From positions 1 through 64,000 of the forward strand of contig JAXMCI010000033.1 in assembly GCA_046349435.1 (NCBI GenBank): a stretch of DNA of 64,000 nucleotides, read 5' to 3'. Under the pieces are notes generated by a model. That model was not told the DNA's origin and did no database searches. It saw only the letters and a program-made list of their open reading frames with translations. The position numbers and the translations under genes are program-made. Of this stretch, positions 8,773 through 16,702 are shown piece by piece; position 1 is the first letter of the stretch, and the number at the start of each line of letters is the position of its first letter. This DNA comes from JAXMCI01 sp046349435. GTDB lineage: Bacteria; Pseudomonadota; Alphaproteobacteria; Dongiales; Dongiaceae.

Positions 8773-8959
8773 AATCGAGGTATAAGCGCGGCGCTCGAAA
8801 GGCGGCGGCACTCAGGCGGCCCCGGCGACCGCGCGGGCTCGAGGCGATCATGTTCGATGCCTCCGGGACCGGGCCCGGCCGTCGCGCGGCCGGCGTCCGG
8901 TCGTCAGGCGCGGGTTGGGCGATTAGGCTGGCGGGCACCGACGCGGCGGGGTGCCGGCC

Positions 8960-9898
8960 ATGAAGCAGGACTCGCCCGTCTGGATCGGCGCGCCGGTCTG
9001 GCCGGAGCAGTTCATGCCGGCGATGGATCTTGCGGGCGGGCCCGCGACGCTGCGCTACGCGATCTGCGCGACGCCGCGCTCGGGCAGCAACTTCCTCGGC
9101 CACATGCTGAAGAACACGGGGCTGTTCGGCTGCCCGCTCGAGTACTTCAATCCGGACCATCTGCCGACCTGGCGCAAGCGCGCCGCCCGCGAGGGCTTCG
9201 ACAGCGTGATGGCGCTGCTCGAGAGCCGGCGGACCAGCGCCAACGGCCGGTTCGGCCTGAAGATCCATCGCACCCACCTGGCGACGGCGGTCGCCGAGGT
9301 CGGGCCCGGCTTCCTCGGGCCGGACTGGAAGTTCATCCTGCTGCGCCGTCGCGACGTGCTCGCCCAGGCGCTGTCCTGGTCGATCGCGGCGCAGACCGCG
9401 GTGTGGAAGAGCGGGCTGCCGGCCAAGGGCGAGGCGGTCTACAGCCGCAGCGCCATTGCCCGCCGGATCGAGCTGGCGGTCAAGCACACCGCCAGCTGGC
9501 AGCAGCTCTTCGCCGAGCGCGGGATCGTGCCGCTCGAGCTCGCCTACGAGGACATCGAGAGCGATCCCGCGGCGGCGTTGCGCACGGTGGCCGACTTCCT
9601 CGAGACGCCGCTGCCGGCGACGCTCGACCTCGGCCGGCTGATCGAGACGCGGCGGCAGCGCTCGACCGGCAGCCAGGCCTGGCGTCGGCGCTTCGTCGAG
9701 GAGACCAACGCGGTGCCGGTCGAGGCGATGATGTTCGAGTTCGTCGAGAGCCGCCGCGCCGCGCTGCTGCGCGAGGCGAGGTGCCGGCTGCGCCGCGTCG
9801 CCGGCCGGCTGCAGGGGCTGCGCGCCGGGCTGCCGCTGGCGCTGTGGAGCGCCGGCGCCGCGCTGTCGCTGATGCTCGACGCGATCGGGCCGGCTTAG
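8960..9898 (+). CDS. Stf0-family sulfotransferase
   Basis: 312 aa. The N-terminus carries the PAPS 5'-phosphosulfate loop ICATPRSGSNFL (about residues 35-46), then NTGLFGCPLEYFNPDHLPTW. This matches the Stf0 family, which transfers sulfate from PAPS to carbohydrate (first described on trehalose). A 3'-phosphate-binding type segment FILLRRRDVLAQALSW follows mid-protein. I chose the ATG at 8960 because GGCGGGG lies at a normal distance upstream; an in-frame GTG at 8951 is possible. It is next to, and convergent with, a polysaccharide flippase gene, so the likely acceptor is an exported polysaccharide. The acceptor is an inference. Confidence 0.88.
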   Translation: MKQDSPVWIGAPVWPEQFMPAMDLAGGPATLRYAICATPRSGSNFLGHMLKNTGLFGCPLEYFNPDHLPTWRKRAAREGFDSVMALLESRRTSANGRFGLKIHRTHLATAVAEVGPGFLGPDWKFILLRRRDVLAQALSWSIAAQTAVWKSGLPAKGEAVYSRSAIARRIELAVKHTASWQQLFAERGIVPLELAYEDIESDPAAALRTVADFLETPLPATLDLGRLIETRRQRSTGSQAWRRRFVEETNAVPVEAMMFEFVESRRAALLREARCRLRRVAGRLQGLRAGLPLALWSAGAALSLMLDAIGPA

Positions 9899-9910
9899 CG
9901 GCGCCGCAGC

Positions 9911-9929
9911 CCGGGCCTCGCTGGCCCGG
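9911..9929. terminator. Hairpin between convergent genes
   Basis: Perfect 7-bp stem CCGGGCC/GGCCCGG with a TCGCT loop in the 36-bp gap between the convergent sulfotransferase and flippase genes. No U-tract, so a bidirectional stem-loop rather than a classical intrinsic terminator. Confidence 0.45.
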
Positions 9930-9934
9930 ATCTC

Positions 9935-11425
9935 TCAGGCGCCGGCGGTGGCCGCCGGCTTGCGCCGGCGCAGCCCCTCGCCGAGGAAGACGAGCAGCCG
10001 CGGCACGGCCCGCGGGCTGAGCGCGAAGAGGACGGCCGCATAGCTGACGGCGCCGAGCGGCACCAGCACCAGCAGGCGCTGCTTCAGGGGCCAGGCCTCG
10101 AGCAGCTCGACGCGGACGACCCAGACCAGCGCCGCCATCAGCATCGCGGCGGCGAGCGGCGCCGCGGTGCGGCGCATCTGCTCGGCCAAGCCCATGCCGG
10201 TGGTCCAGCGCTGGAAGGCGATGCCGAGCGGCACCGTGAAGAGCACGCGCAGCGCCCAGGCCGCGGCCGCCGCGACCACGCCGTAGCGGCCGAAGACGAG
10301 CAGCCCGCCCAAGGTCACGATGCAGCCCACGGCGTTGGCCGCGGCGTTGAGCTGCGGCCGGCCGACCGCGGTCAGCACCGTGCCGTTGAACAGGCGGACG
10401 AAGTAGATGACGGCCACTGCGCCGAGGATCTGCACCAGGGGCGCCGCCGGCAGCCAGCGGCTGCCGAAGACGAAGGCGACGATCTCCTCGGGGCAGGCGA
10501 CCAGCCCGGCGAAGATCGGCAGGGTGGCGAGGCAGGCGAACTCGGAGGCCTCCTGGTAGGCGCGCAGCAGCGCCTGGCGGTCGCCCTGGCGGCGGGAGAA
10601 GAGCGGCAGGGCCAGCTGGTTGGCGGCGGCGGCCAGCGCGTCCTTCACCGTGTCGACCATGCGGAAGGCGAGGTTGAGGTAGCCGACCGCCGTGGCGCCG
10701 AGCAGGTAGCCGCAGAGGATGATGAACACCCGGATGTTGCTGAAGCCGAGCAGCTGGCTGAGCAGCGAGCCGAAGGCGAAGCTGGCCAGCTCGGCGACGG
10801 CGCGCGGCGACAGCGCCAGGCGCGGCCGGCGCGGCGCCCTGATCAGCACCACCGCCGAGGACAGGACCGAGGTGGTGATCTGCTGCGCGACCAGCGCCCA
10901 GACGCCGAAGCCGGCGGCGGCGCCGGCGATGCCGATGGCGGCGCCGGCGACCCGGCCGAACAGGGAGCGGGCGGCCAGCGCCTTGAACTGCATGCCGCGG
11001 CGCAGCTCGGCCACCACCACGCCGTCGACCCCGCAGAACAGCAGGCTGAGGCTCATCCAGCGCAGCACCGGGGCGACCGCCGGCTCGCCGAGCACGCCGG
11101 CGATCCAGCCGCCGCCGAGCCAGCAGGCGAGCGACAGCAGGGCGCCGATCAGGGTGGCGGCCCAGAAGGCGCTGTCGAGATGGGCGGGGCGCAGCTCCTG
11201 GCGCTGGATGATGGCGTCGTGGAACAGCGAGACGGCCAGCGCGGCGAAGATCTGGACGAAGCCCAGCGCCATCGCCGCCACGCCAAAGTCTGCCGGGGCG
11301 AGGAACCGGGCCAGAACCACGACTGTTGCAAAGGACAGCCCAGACAGGCCGCAGCTCTCGAGCAGCGTCCACCAGATCGAGCGTGCCGCCGTCGTCCTGC
11401 CACTAGCCATCCTGCCACCAGCCAT
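9935..11425 (-). CDS. Wzx-like polysaccharide flippase (MOP superfamily)
   Basis: 496 aa, 12-14 predicted hydrophobic helices, with the oligosaccharide-flippase N-terminus (TTAARSIWWTLLESCGLSGL, then VVVLARFLAPADFGVAAMAL). These proteins move lipid-linked repeat units across the inner membrane. The ATG at 11425 is chosen because AAGGGGAC sits upstream at normal spacing; longer in-frame starts exist but would overlap the divergent gene. It lies divergently from the FrhB-like gene with only 37 bp between starts, so the two promoters must overlap or lie within coding sequence. Confidence 0.88.
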   Translation of the reverse strand: MAGGRMASGRTTAARSIWWTLLESCGLSGLSFATVVVLARFLAPADFGVAAMALGFVQIFAALAVSLFHDAIIQRQELRPAHLDSAFWAATLIGALLSLACWLGGGWIAGVLGEPAVAPVLRWMSLSLLFCGVDGVVVAELRRGMQFKALAARSLFGRVAGAAIGIAGAAAGFGVWALVAQQITTSVLSSAVVLIRAPRRPRLALSPRAVAELASFAFGSLLSQLLGFSNIRVFIILCGYLLGATAVGYLNLAFRMVDTVKDALAAAANQLALPLFSRRQGDRQALLRAYQEASEFACLATLPIFAGLVACPEEIVAFVFGSRWLPAAPLVQILGAVAVIYFVRLFNGTVLTAVGRPQLNAAANAVGCIVTLGGLLVFGRYGVVAAAAAWALRVLFTVPLGIAFQRWTTGMGLAEQMRRTAAPLAAAMLMAALVWVVRVELLEAWPLKQRLLVLVPLGAVSYAAVLFALSPRAVPRLLVFLGEGLRRRKPAATAGA

Positions 11426-11462
11426 CGAGTCCGTCCCCTTGCCCCTGACGCAAACCATCGAC

Positions 11463-12953
11463 ATGCGCTCCGCGATCCGCCGGCCGGCCGCCGCGACCCT
11501 GGCCGGCACCGTGGTGGCGGGCGGCTACTGCGTCGGCTGCGGCGCCTGCACCGTCGTCGCGGGATCGCCGATGCGGCTCGGCTGGACGGCGCTCGGCCGT
11601 CTTGAAGCGTTCGAGGGGCCGGAGAGTTCCCCCGGGAGCACGATTGCCGCCGAGCCGGCGGGGCTGCAGGCAGTCTGCCCGTTCGGCGCGGCCGCGCCGG
11701 ACGAGGATGCGCTGGCCGCCGACCTCTTCCCGGCGGCCGCCCCGCATCCCGAGATCGGCCGGCACCTGGCCGCCTGGGCCGGCCACGTCGCCGAGGGCGG
11801 CTGGCGGCAGTCCGGCAGCTCCGGCGGGATGGGCTCCTGGATCGCCGCCGAGCTGCTGCGCAGCGGCCGCGTCGACGCCGTCCTCCACGTCCATCCGCGC
11901 GAGCCGACCGAGGGCGACGAGCGCCTCTTCGCCTACGGCCTCTCGACCACGCCCGAGCAGGTCGCCGACGGGGCCAAGTCGCGCTACTACCCGGTCGAGC
12001 TCGGCGGGGTCATGGCGACGCTGCGGGAGCGCCCCGGCCGCTATGCGGTGATCGGCGTGCCCTGCTTCGTCAAGGCGGTGCGGCTGCTCGCCCGGCAGGA
12101 CCCGGTCGTCGCCGAGCGGGTCGCCGCCTGCGTCGCGCTCGTCTGCGGGCATCTCAAGAGCGCCCGGTTCGCCGAGAGCCTGGCCTGGCAGATGGGCGTG
12201 CCGCCCGCCGCGCTGCAGGCCGTCGATTTCCGCCACAAGCTGGCCGGTCGGCCGGCCAACGAATACGGGTTCGCCCTGCGCTCGCGCGGCGCCGCGCCCG
12301 GCGCCGCGCCGCTGGTGCGGCCGATGAAGGAGCTGGCCGGGCACGACTGGGGCATGGGCTTCTTCAAGCTGAAGGCCTGCGACTACTGCGACGACGTGCT
12401 GGGCGAGCTCGCCGACATCGTGGTCGGCGACGCCTGGCTGCCCGACTTCCTCGCCGACTCCGCCGGCACCAACATCGTCGTGGTCCGCCGTCCCGACCTC
12501 GCCGGGATGGTCGAGGCGGCGATCGCGGCGGGGCGCCTGGCGCTGCGGCCGATCGGCGCCGACGCGGTGGCCGCCTCGCAGCGGGCGGGCTTGCGCCACC
12601 GCCGCGACGGGCTGGCCTACCGGCTCTGGCTGCAGGACCGCGCCGGGCGCTGGCGGCCGCCCAAGCGCGTGCTGCCGCGCGCCGACCATCTCGGCTGGCG
12701 CCAGCGCCGCGTCTTCCGCGACCGCATCGCGCTGCAGGAGCTGAGCCACGCCGCCTACGACCGGGCGCGGCGCGAGGGCAGGCTCGATCTCTTCCTCGAC
12801 GCCATGCGCCAGCCGATGCGGTCCTACTACGCCACCCTGAAAATGCCACTGTGGAAGCTGCTTCTGCTTCCCGTAAGGAACTGGATCCGCACCTTCGCCA
12901 GGGGGACGCTCGGACCAGGCGGCGCGCAGCGCCGCCGCGAGGCCGCGCGGTGA
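11463..12953 (+). CDS. FrhB/FdhB-family Fe-S flavoprotein of a polysaccharide cluster
   Basis: 496 aa. The N-terminus has a cysteine cluster GGYCVGCGACTVV (about residues 17-29), then a SSGGMGSWIAAELL segment. The FrhB C-terminal domain follows, with VIGVPCFVKAVRLLARQ, ACVALVCGHLKS and a second cysteine pair in KACDYCDDVLGELADIVVGD. The family name comes from F420-reducing hydrogenase subunit beta, but members are common in bacterial exopolysaccharide loci next to pyruvyl transferases, as here. The real reaction is not established; an Fe-S/flavin redox role is inferred from the cysteines. Nothing else here suggests F420. Confidence 0.82.
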   Translation: MRSAIRRPAAATLAGTVVAGGYCVGCGACTVVAGSPMRLGWTALGRLEAFEGPESSPGSTIAAEPAGLQAVCPFGAAAPDEDALAADLFPAAAPHPEIGRHLAAWAGHVAEGGWRQSGSSGGMGSWIAAELLRSGRVDAVLHVHPREPTEGDERLFAYGLSTTPEQVADGAKSRYYPVELGGVMATLRERPGRYAVIGVPCFVKAVRLLARQDPVVAERVAACVALVCGHLKSARFAESLAWQMGVPPAALQAVDFRHKLAGRPANEYGFALRSRGAAPGAAPLVRPMKELAGHDWGMGFFKLKACDYCDDVLGELADIVVGDAWLPDFLADSAGTNIVVVRRPDLAGMVEAAIAAGRLALRPIGADAVAASQRAGLRHRRDGLAYRLWLQDRAGRWRPPKRVLPRADHLGWRQRRVFRDRIALQELSHAAYDRARREGRLDLFLDAMRQPMRSYYATLKMPLWKLLLLPVRNWIRTFARGTLGPGGAQRRREAAR

Positions 12954-12958
12954 TCTCG

Positions 12959-14200
12959 ATGCGCATCACGCTGACCTCGATCGGGCTGCTGCAGAACCGC
13001 GGGGTCGAGGCGCTCGCCGTCTCGACCATCGCCGGCTTCCGCCGGGTCTTCGCCAATCCCGAGATCACGGTGCTGACGCACCATCGCGCCGCCAACGCGC
13101 CGGTCCTCGCCGAGACCGGCGTCGCCCTGCGCGACGACCCCTATTTCGGGCGCAAGTTCGAGATGCTGCAGCGGCTCGGGCCGCTGCAGGACGCGGTCAA
13201 GCCGGTGCTGGCCGGCAACATCGCCGGGCTGGAGCGGCACCTCGCCGCCCAGGACCTGGTGGTCGCCTCGGGCGGCGACAACTTCAGCTCCGACTACGGC
13301 TCGCCGGCGGTCTGGCTGCATCCGCTGCGCCGCGCCCAGCGGCACGGCGTGCCGGTGGTCTTCATGGCGCAGTCGATCGGCCCGTTCCGCAGCCCCGAGC
13401 ATCGCGACGTCTTCCTGCCGGTCGCCGCGGCGGCGCGCCTGATCAGCGTGCGCGAGAGCGCCTCCTGGGACTACGTCACCGGCGAGCTCGGCATCCCGCG
13501 CGAGCAGGTCGCGCTGACCGCCGACCCGGCCTTCCTGCTGCAGCCGGCGCCCGCCGCCTGGACCGAGAAGGCGCTCGCCTATTACGGCATCGACCGCGGC
13601 CGCCCGATCGTCGCCCTCTCGGTCAGCCAGGGCATCAGCCGCTTCGGCGCGGTCGACGCCACCGAGCATCGCCGCCAGCTCGCCGCGGTGATCCGCACGG
13701 CGCTGGACGACCTCGGCGCCCAGGTCCTGCTGGTGCCGCATGTCGAGGATCCGCGGCCGCACAACAACGACCTGCTGATCGCCGACGCGCTGCTGCGCGA
13801 CCTCGACTACGACCGGCGCGTCGCGGTGACTCGGCTCAACCACAGCGCCGCCGAGTTCAAGGCGCTGATCGCCGCCGCCGACCTGGTGGTGGCGGAGCGC
13901 ATGCACGCCGCCATCGCCGGCCTGTCGAGCGGCGTGCCGACGCTGGTCGTCGGCTACAGCGTCAAGGGCGCCGGCATCACCAGCGACGTGCTCGGCGGCG
14001 ACGCGCTGGCCGAGGGGCTGGTGGTGCCGATCGCCGACTTCGTCGGCGGCAGCCGCGGTCCCGGGCTGGTCGCCGCCGCCTGGGAGCGTCGCGCCGAGCT
14101 GGCCGGGCGGATCGCCCGCAACCTGCCGGGCATCAGGTCGCGCGCCGAGCAGAACTTCACGCTGCTGCCGGCGCTCTGCGGCCGCCGCCAGGCCGCCTGA
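12959..14200 (+). CDS. Polysaccharide pyruvyl transferase family protein (CsaB/WcaK type)
   Basis: 413 aa. It begins MRITLTSIGLLQNRGVEALA, the family's nucleotide-binding start (usually G-x-NxGxEA), and contains GGDNFSSDYGSP. The C-terminal conserved block has VVAERMHAAIAGLSSGVPTL, in which the RxHA motif is the signature. Such enzymes add ketal pyruvate from PEP to sugars of capsule or EPS. A GTG at 12950 overlapping the previous stop (GTGA) is an alternative start adding three residues. It follows the FrhB gene directly. Confidence 0.87.
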   Translation: MRITLTSIGLLQNRGVEALAVSTIAGFRRVFANPEITVLTHHRAANAPVLAETGVALRDDPYFGRKFEMLQRLGPLQDAVKPVLAGNIAGLERHLAAQDLVVASGGDNFSSDYGSPAVWLHPLRRAQRHGVPVVFMAQSIGPFRSPEHRDVFLPVAAAARLISVRESASWDYVTGELGIPREQVALTADPAFLLQPAPAAWTEKALAYYGIDRGRPIVALSVSQGISRFGAVDATEHRRQLAAVIRTALDDLGAQVLLVPHVEDPRPHNNDLLIADALLRDLDYDRRVAVTRLNHSAAEFKALIAAADLVVAERMHAAIAGLSSGVPTLVVGYSVKGAGITSDVLGGDALAEGLVVPIADFVGGSRGPGLVAAAWERRAELAGRIARNLPGIRSRAEQNFTLLPALCGRRQAA

Positions 14201-14217
14201 GCCGGACCCGCCGCGCC

Positions 14218-15183
14218 ATGTCCCCGGCCGAGCCGCCGCTGGTCAGCGTGGTGATCCCGACCTACAACCGGGCGGCCACCCTGGCGCGCGCGGTCGAGAG
14301 CGTGCTGGCCCAGACCTATCCTTCCTTCGAGCTGCTGATCGTCGACGACGCCTCGACCGACGACACCGCCGCGCGCATCGCGCCCTATCTCGGCGGCCGC
14401 GTCGCGCTGCACCGCCGGCCGCGCAACGGCGGCGCCACCGCCGCGCGCAACGCCGGCATCGCGCTGGCCCGCGGCGCCTACGTCGCCTTCCTCGATTCCG
14501 ACGACGAGTGGCTGCCCGAGAAGCTCGCCCGCCAGGTCGCGCTGTTCGAGGCCGGGCCGCCCGATCTCGGGCTGGTCTATGCCGGCCTCTGGCAGCTGGT
14601 CGACGGCCGGCCGCCGGTCGCCGTGCCGCCGCGGCAGCGCGGCCGGGTCTACGACGCGCTGCGCTGGCGCAACCGCATCGGCACCGCCTCGGGCGTGATG
14701 GTCCGCCGCGCCGTGCTGCAGCGGGTCGGCGGCTTCGACGAGCGGCTGCCGGCCTGCGAGGACTGGGACCTCTGGCTGCGCATCGCCCGCGACCACCGGG
14801 TCGATGCGGTGGCGGAGCCGCTGCTGCGCTATCACGACGGCAATGGCGACCGGCTGTCGAACCGCTCGCGCGCCGTGTTCCTCAGCAACCGCGCCATCTA
14901 CCGGCGGCACAATGCCGGGGGCGCCTCGCGCCGCATCCGCAGCATGCACCTGGCGCTCTGCGCGCGCGAGCTCTACCGCGTCGGCCATGTCCGCGCCGCC
15001 GGCCGGATGGCGCGGGCGGCGCTGCTGCTCTGGCCGACCCGCGAGTTCGCGCCGCGCATCGCGCTCCGGGCGACGCTGCGCGGGATCGTCGGCGAGGCCG
15101 GCTTCCGCCGCGCCAGGCCGGCCTGGCGGGCGGTCCGCCAGGCGCTCGGCGCCGTGCCGCGCCCGACCGCGGCCGGACGGTGA
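14218..15183 (+). CDS. Family 2 glycosyltransferase
   Basis: 321 aa. GT-A fold from residue 10: VSVVIPTYNRAATLARAVES, LLIVDDASTDDT, then the metal-binding region AFLDSDDEWLPEKLARQ (DxD equivalent) and a GGFDERLPACEDWDLWLRI acceptor-side motif. A C-terminal helical tail without long hydrophobic helices suggests a peripheral cytoplasmic enzyme. It probably adds a sugar to the lipid-linked repeat unit flipped by the nearby Wzx-like protein. It overlaps the next gene (GTGA). Confidence 0.9.
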   Translation: MSPAEPPLVSVVIPTYNRAATLARAVESVLAQTYPSFELLIVDDASTDDTAARIAPYLGGRVALHRRPRNGGATAARNAGIALARGAYVAFLDSDDEWLPEKLARQVALFEAGPPDLGLVYAGLWQLVDGRPPVAVPPRQRGRVYDALRWRNRIGTASGVMVRRAVLQRVGGFDERLPACEDWDLWLRIARDHRVDAVAEPLLRYHDGNGDRLSNRSRAVFLSNRAIYRRHNAGGASRRIRSMHLALCARELYRVGHVRAAGRMARAALLLWPTREFAPRIALRATLRGIVGEAGFRRARPAWRAVRQALGAVPRPTAAGR

Positions 15184-16523
15184 GCGTCGCCGGCCCGGCC
15201 GCAGACGCCCGGCCCCGCGCCGCACCGCGCACCCCCGCGCTGCGCCTCGTCGGCGGCCCGCGCATCGCCATCGTCGTCGACGAGTTCCCGGCGCTGTCCG
15301 AGACCTTCATCCTGCGCCAGGTCACCGGGCTGATCGACCGCGGCTTCGACGTCACCATCTTCGCCAACCGGCCGCGGCCCGACGCCAAGCTGCATGACGA
15401 CGTGACGCGCTACGGGCTGCAGCAGCGCACCCGCTATTTCCGCGTGCCCGCCGGCCGCGGCGCCATCCTGCGGACCGGGACGCGGCTGCTCGCCGGCAGC
15501 CTGCTCGGCGGCGGCGACCGGCGCCTGCTCGCCTGCCTGCGCACGCTGGCGCTCCGCCGCCCCGCGCTGACCATGGAGCTGCTGCACTTCGCCCGCACGC
15601 TGCGCGCCGAGGGCGAGGGCTGCTTCGACGCGATCCACTGCCATTTCGGGCCGAACGGCCTCAGGCTGGCGCTGCTGCAGCGCCTCGGGCTGGTCGAGGG
15701 GCCGGTCGCCACCACCTTCCACGGCTACGACCTGTCGACCTATCTCGCCGGGCGCGGGGCGGCGGCCTATGCCCCGCTCTTCGCCGACGGCGCGCTGTTC
15801 CTGCCGATCAGCCGCTTCTGGCAGCAGCGGCTGGCCGGGCTGGGGTGCCCGGCCGGGCGCACCCGCGTGCTGCGCATGGGCGTCGACTGCCGCGACTTCG
15901 CCTTCCGGCCGCGCCTGCCGGCGGCGGACGGGCGGGTACGCCTGGCCACCGTCGGCCGGCTGGTCGAGAAGAAGGGCGTGGAGCAGGCGATCCGCGCCGT
16001 CTCGCTGCTCCGCCGCGAGCGGCCGGAGCTCGCCTTCACCTATCGCGTGGCCGGCGACGGGCCGCTGCGCGGGCATCTCGAGGCGCTGATCGGCTCGCTC
16101 GGCCTGCAGGACTGCGTCGCCCTGCTCGGCGCCTGCACCGGCCGCGAGGTCGCGGCCCTGCTCGAGGACAGCCAGCTCTACCTGCAGCCGAGCGTGACGG
16201 CCGCCAATGGCGACATGGAGGGCATTCCCGTCTCGCTGATGGAGGCGATGGCGATGGGCCTGCCGGTGCTCTCCACCCGGCATAGCGGCATCCCCGAGCT
16301 GGTGGCCGACGGCGAGGCCGGCTTCCTGGTGCCCGAGCGCGACATCCCGGCGCTCGCCGCCCGCCTCGCCGACCTCGCCGCCGAGCCGTCGCGCTGGCCC
16401 GCCATGGGCCGCGCCGGCCGCCACGCCGTCGAGTCCGGATTCGAAAACGATCGCCTGGTCGACAGCCTCGCCGGAATGCTCCGCGAGCTCGCCGCCGGCC
16501 GCGCGGCAAGCGCCGCCGCATAG
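15180..16523 (+). CDS. Family 4 glycosyltransferase (GT-B)
   Basis: 447 aa, GTG start in a GTGA overlap with the GT2 stop. N-domain: RIAIVVDEFPALSETFILRQ, the usual start of colanic-acid-type GT4 enzymes. C-domain: VGRLVEKKGVEQAIRAVSLL and NGDMEGIPVSLMEAMAMGLP (E-x7-E-like motif), then GIPELVADGEAGFLVPERD. A retaining GT using a nucleotide-sugar donor is expected. It is the last gene of the polysaccharide block; a GC palindrome follows the stop. Confidence 0.9.
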   Translation: MSVAGPAADARPRAAPRTPALRLVGGPRIAIVVDEFPALSETFILRQVTGLIDRGFDVTIFANRPRPDAKLHDDVTRYGLQQRTRYFRVPAGRGAILRTGTRLLAGSLLGGGDRRLLACLRTLALRRPALTMELLHFARTLRAEGEGCFDAIHCHFGPNGLRLALLQRLGLVEGPVATTFHGYDLSTYLAGRGAAAYAPLFADGALFLPISRFWQQRLAGLGCPAGRTRVLRMGVDCRDFAFRPRLPAADGRVRLATVGRLVEKKGVEQAIRAVSLLRRERPELAFTYRVAGDGPLRGHLEALIGSLGLQDCVALLGACTGREVAALLEDSQLYLQPSVTAANGDMEGIPVSLMEAMAMGLPVLSTRHSGIPELVADGEAGFLVPERDIPALAARLADLAAEPSRWPAMGRAGRHAVESGFENDRLVDSLAGMLRELAAGRAASAAA

Positions 16524-16526
16524 CGC

Positions 16527-16546
16527 CCCGGCGCCGCGGCGCCGGG
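16527..16546. terminator. 20-bp perfect GC palindrome after the GT4 gene
   Basis: CCCGGCGCCGCGGCGCCGGG is its own reverse complement and starts 4 bp after the stop. It can form an 8-bp stem with a 4-nt loop. There is no U-tract. It probably ends or stabilises the polysaccharide transcript. Confidence 0.5.
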
Positions 16547-16642
16547 CGGACAGATCATCTTCACGCGAAGGCGCCGGGGCCGTGAGGACCGTTCCCGCAC
16601 GCTGCCGGCGACCATGCATGCGCCAGCCGCATGGGCCGCGCA

Positions 16643-16681
16643 TTGTCCTGGAAGAATGCGCGCTTATATTAAGCATGCTTA
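16643..16681 (+). promoter_or_regulatory. Sigma70-like promoter with overlapping palindromic operator for the efflux operon
   Basis: A -35-like TTGTCC (16643-16648), a 16-bp spacer and a -10-like TATATT (16665-16670) precede the emrA-like start at 16703. The perfect 12-bp palindrome TAAGCATGCTTA (16670-16681) begins at the last base of the -10. This is the expected layout for a repressor site, and EmrAB pumps are often controlled by MarR- or TetR-type repressors. No regulator gene lies next to it. This is one of the few AT-rich patches in the window. Confidence 0.6.
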
Positions 16682-16702
16682 TCAATTTCCAGGTCCAACG
16701 CC

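Noticed and set aside
8715..8959. tRNA or attachment site at the edge of the conjugation region
   Set aside because: No cloverleaf-like sequence and no direct repeat pair could be found by eye; integrase and relaxase genes are also absent from the window.
11463..12953. Genuine F420-reducing hydrogenase/dehydrogenase beta subunit
   Set aside because: No hydrogenase, formate dehydrogenase or F420 synthesis genes are near; the context is polysaccharide synthesis, where this family has another, unsettled role.
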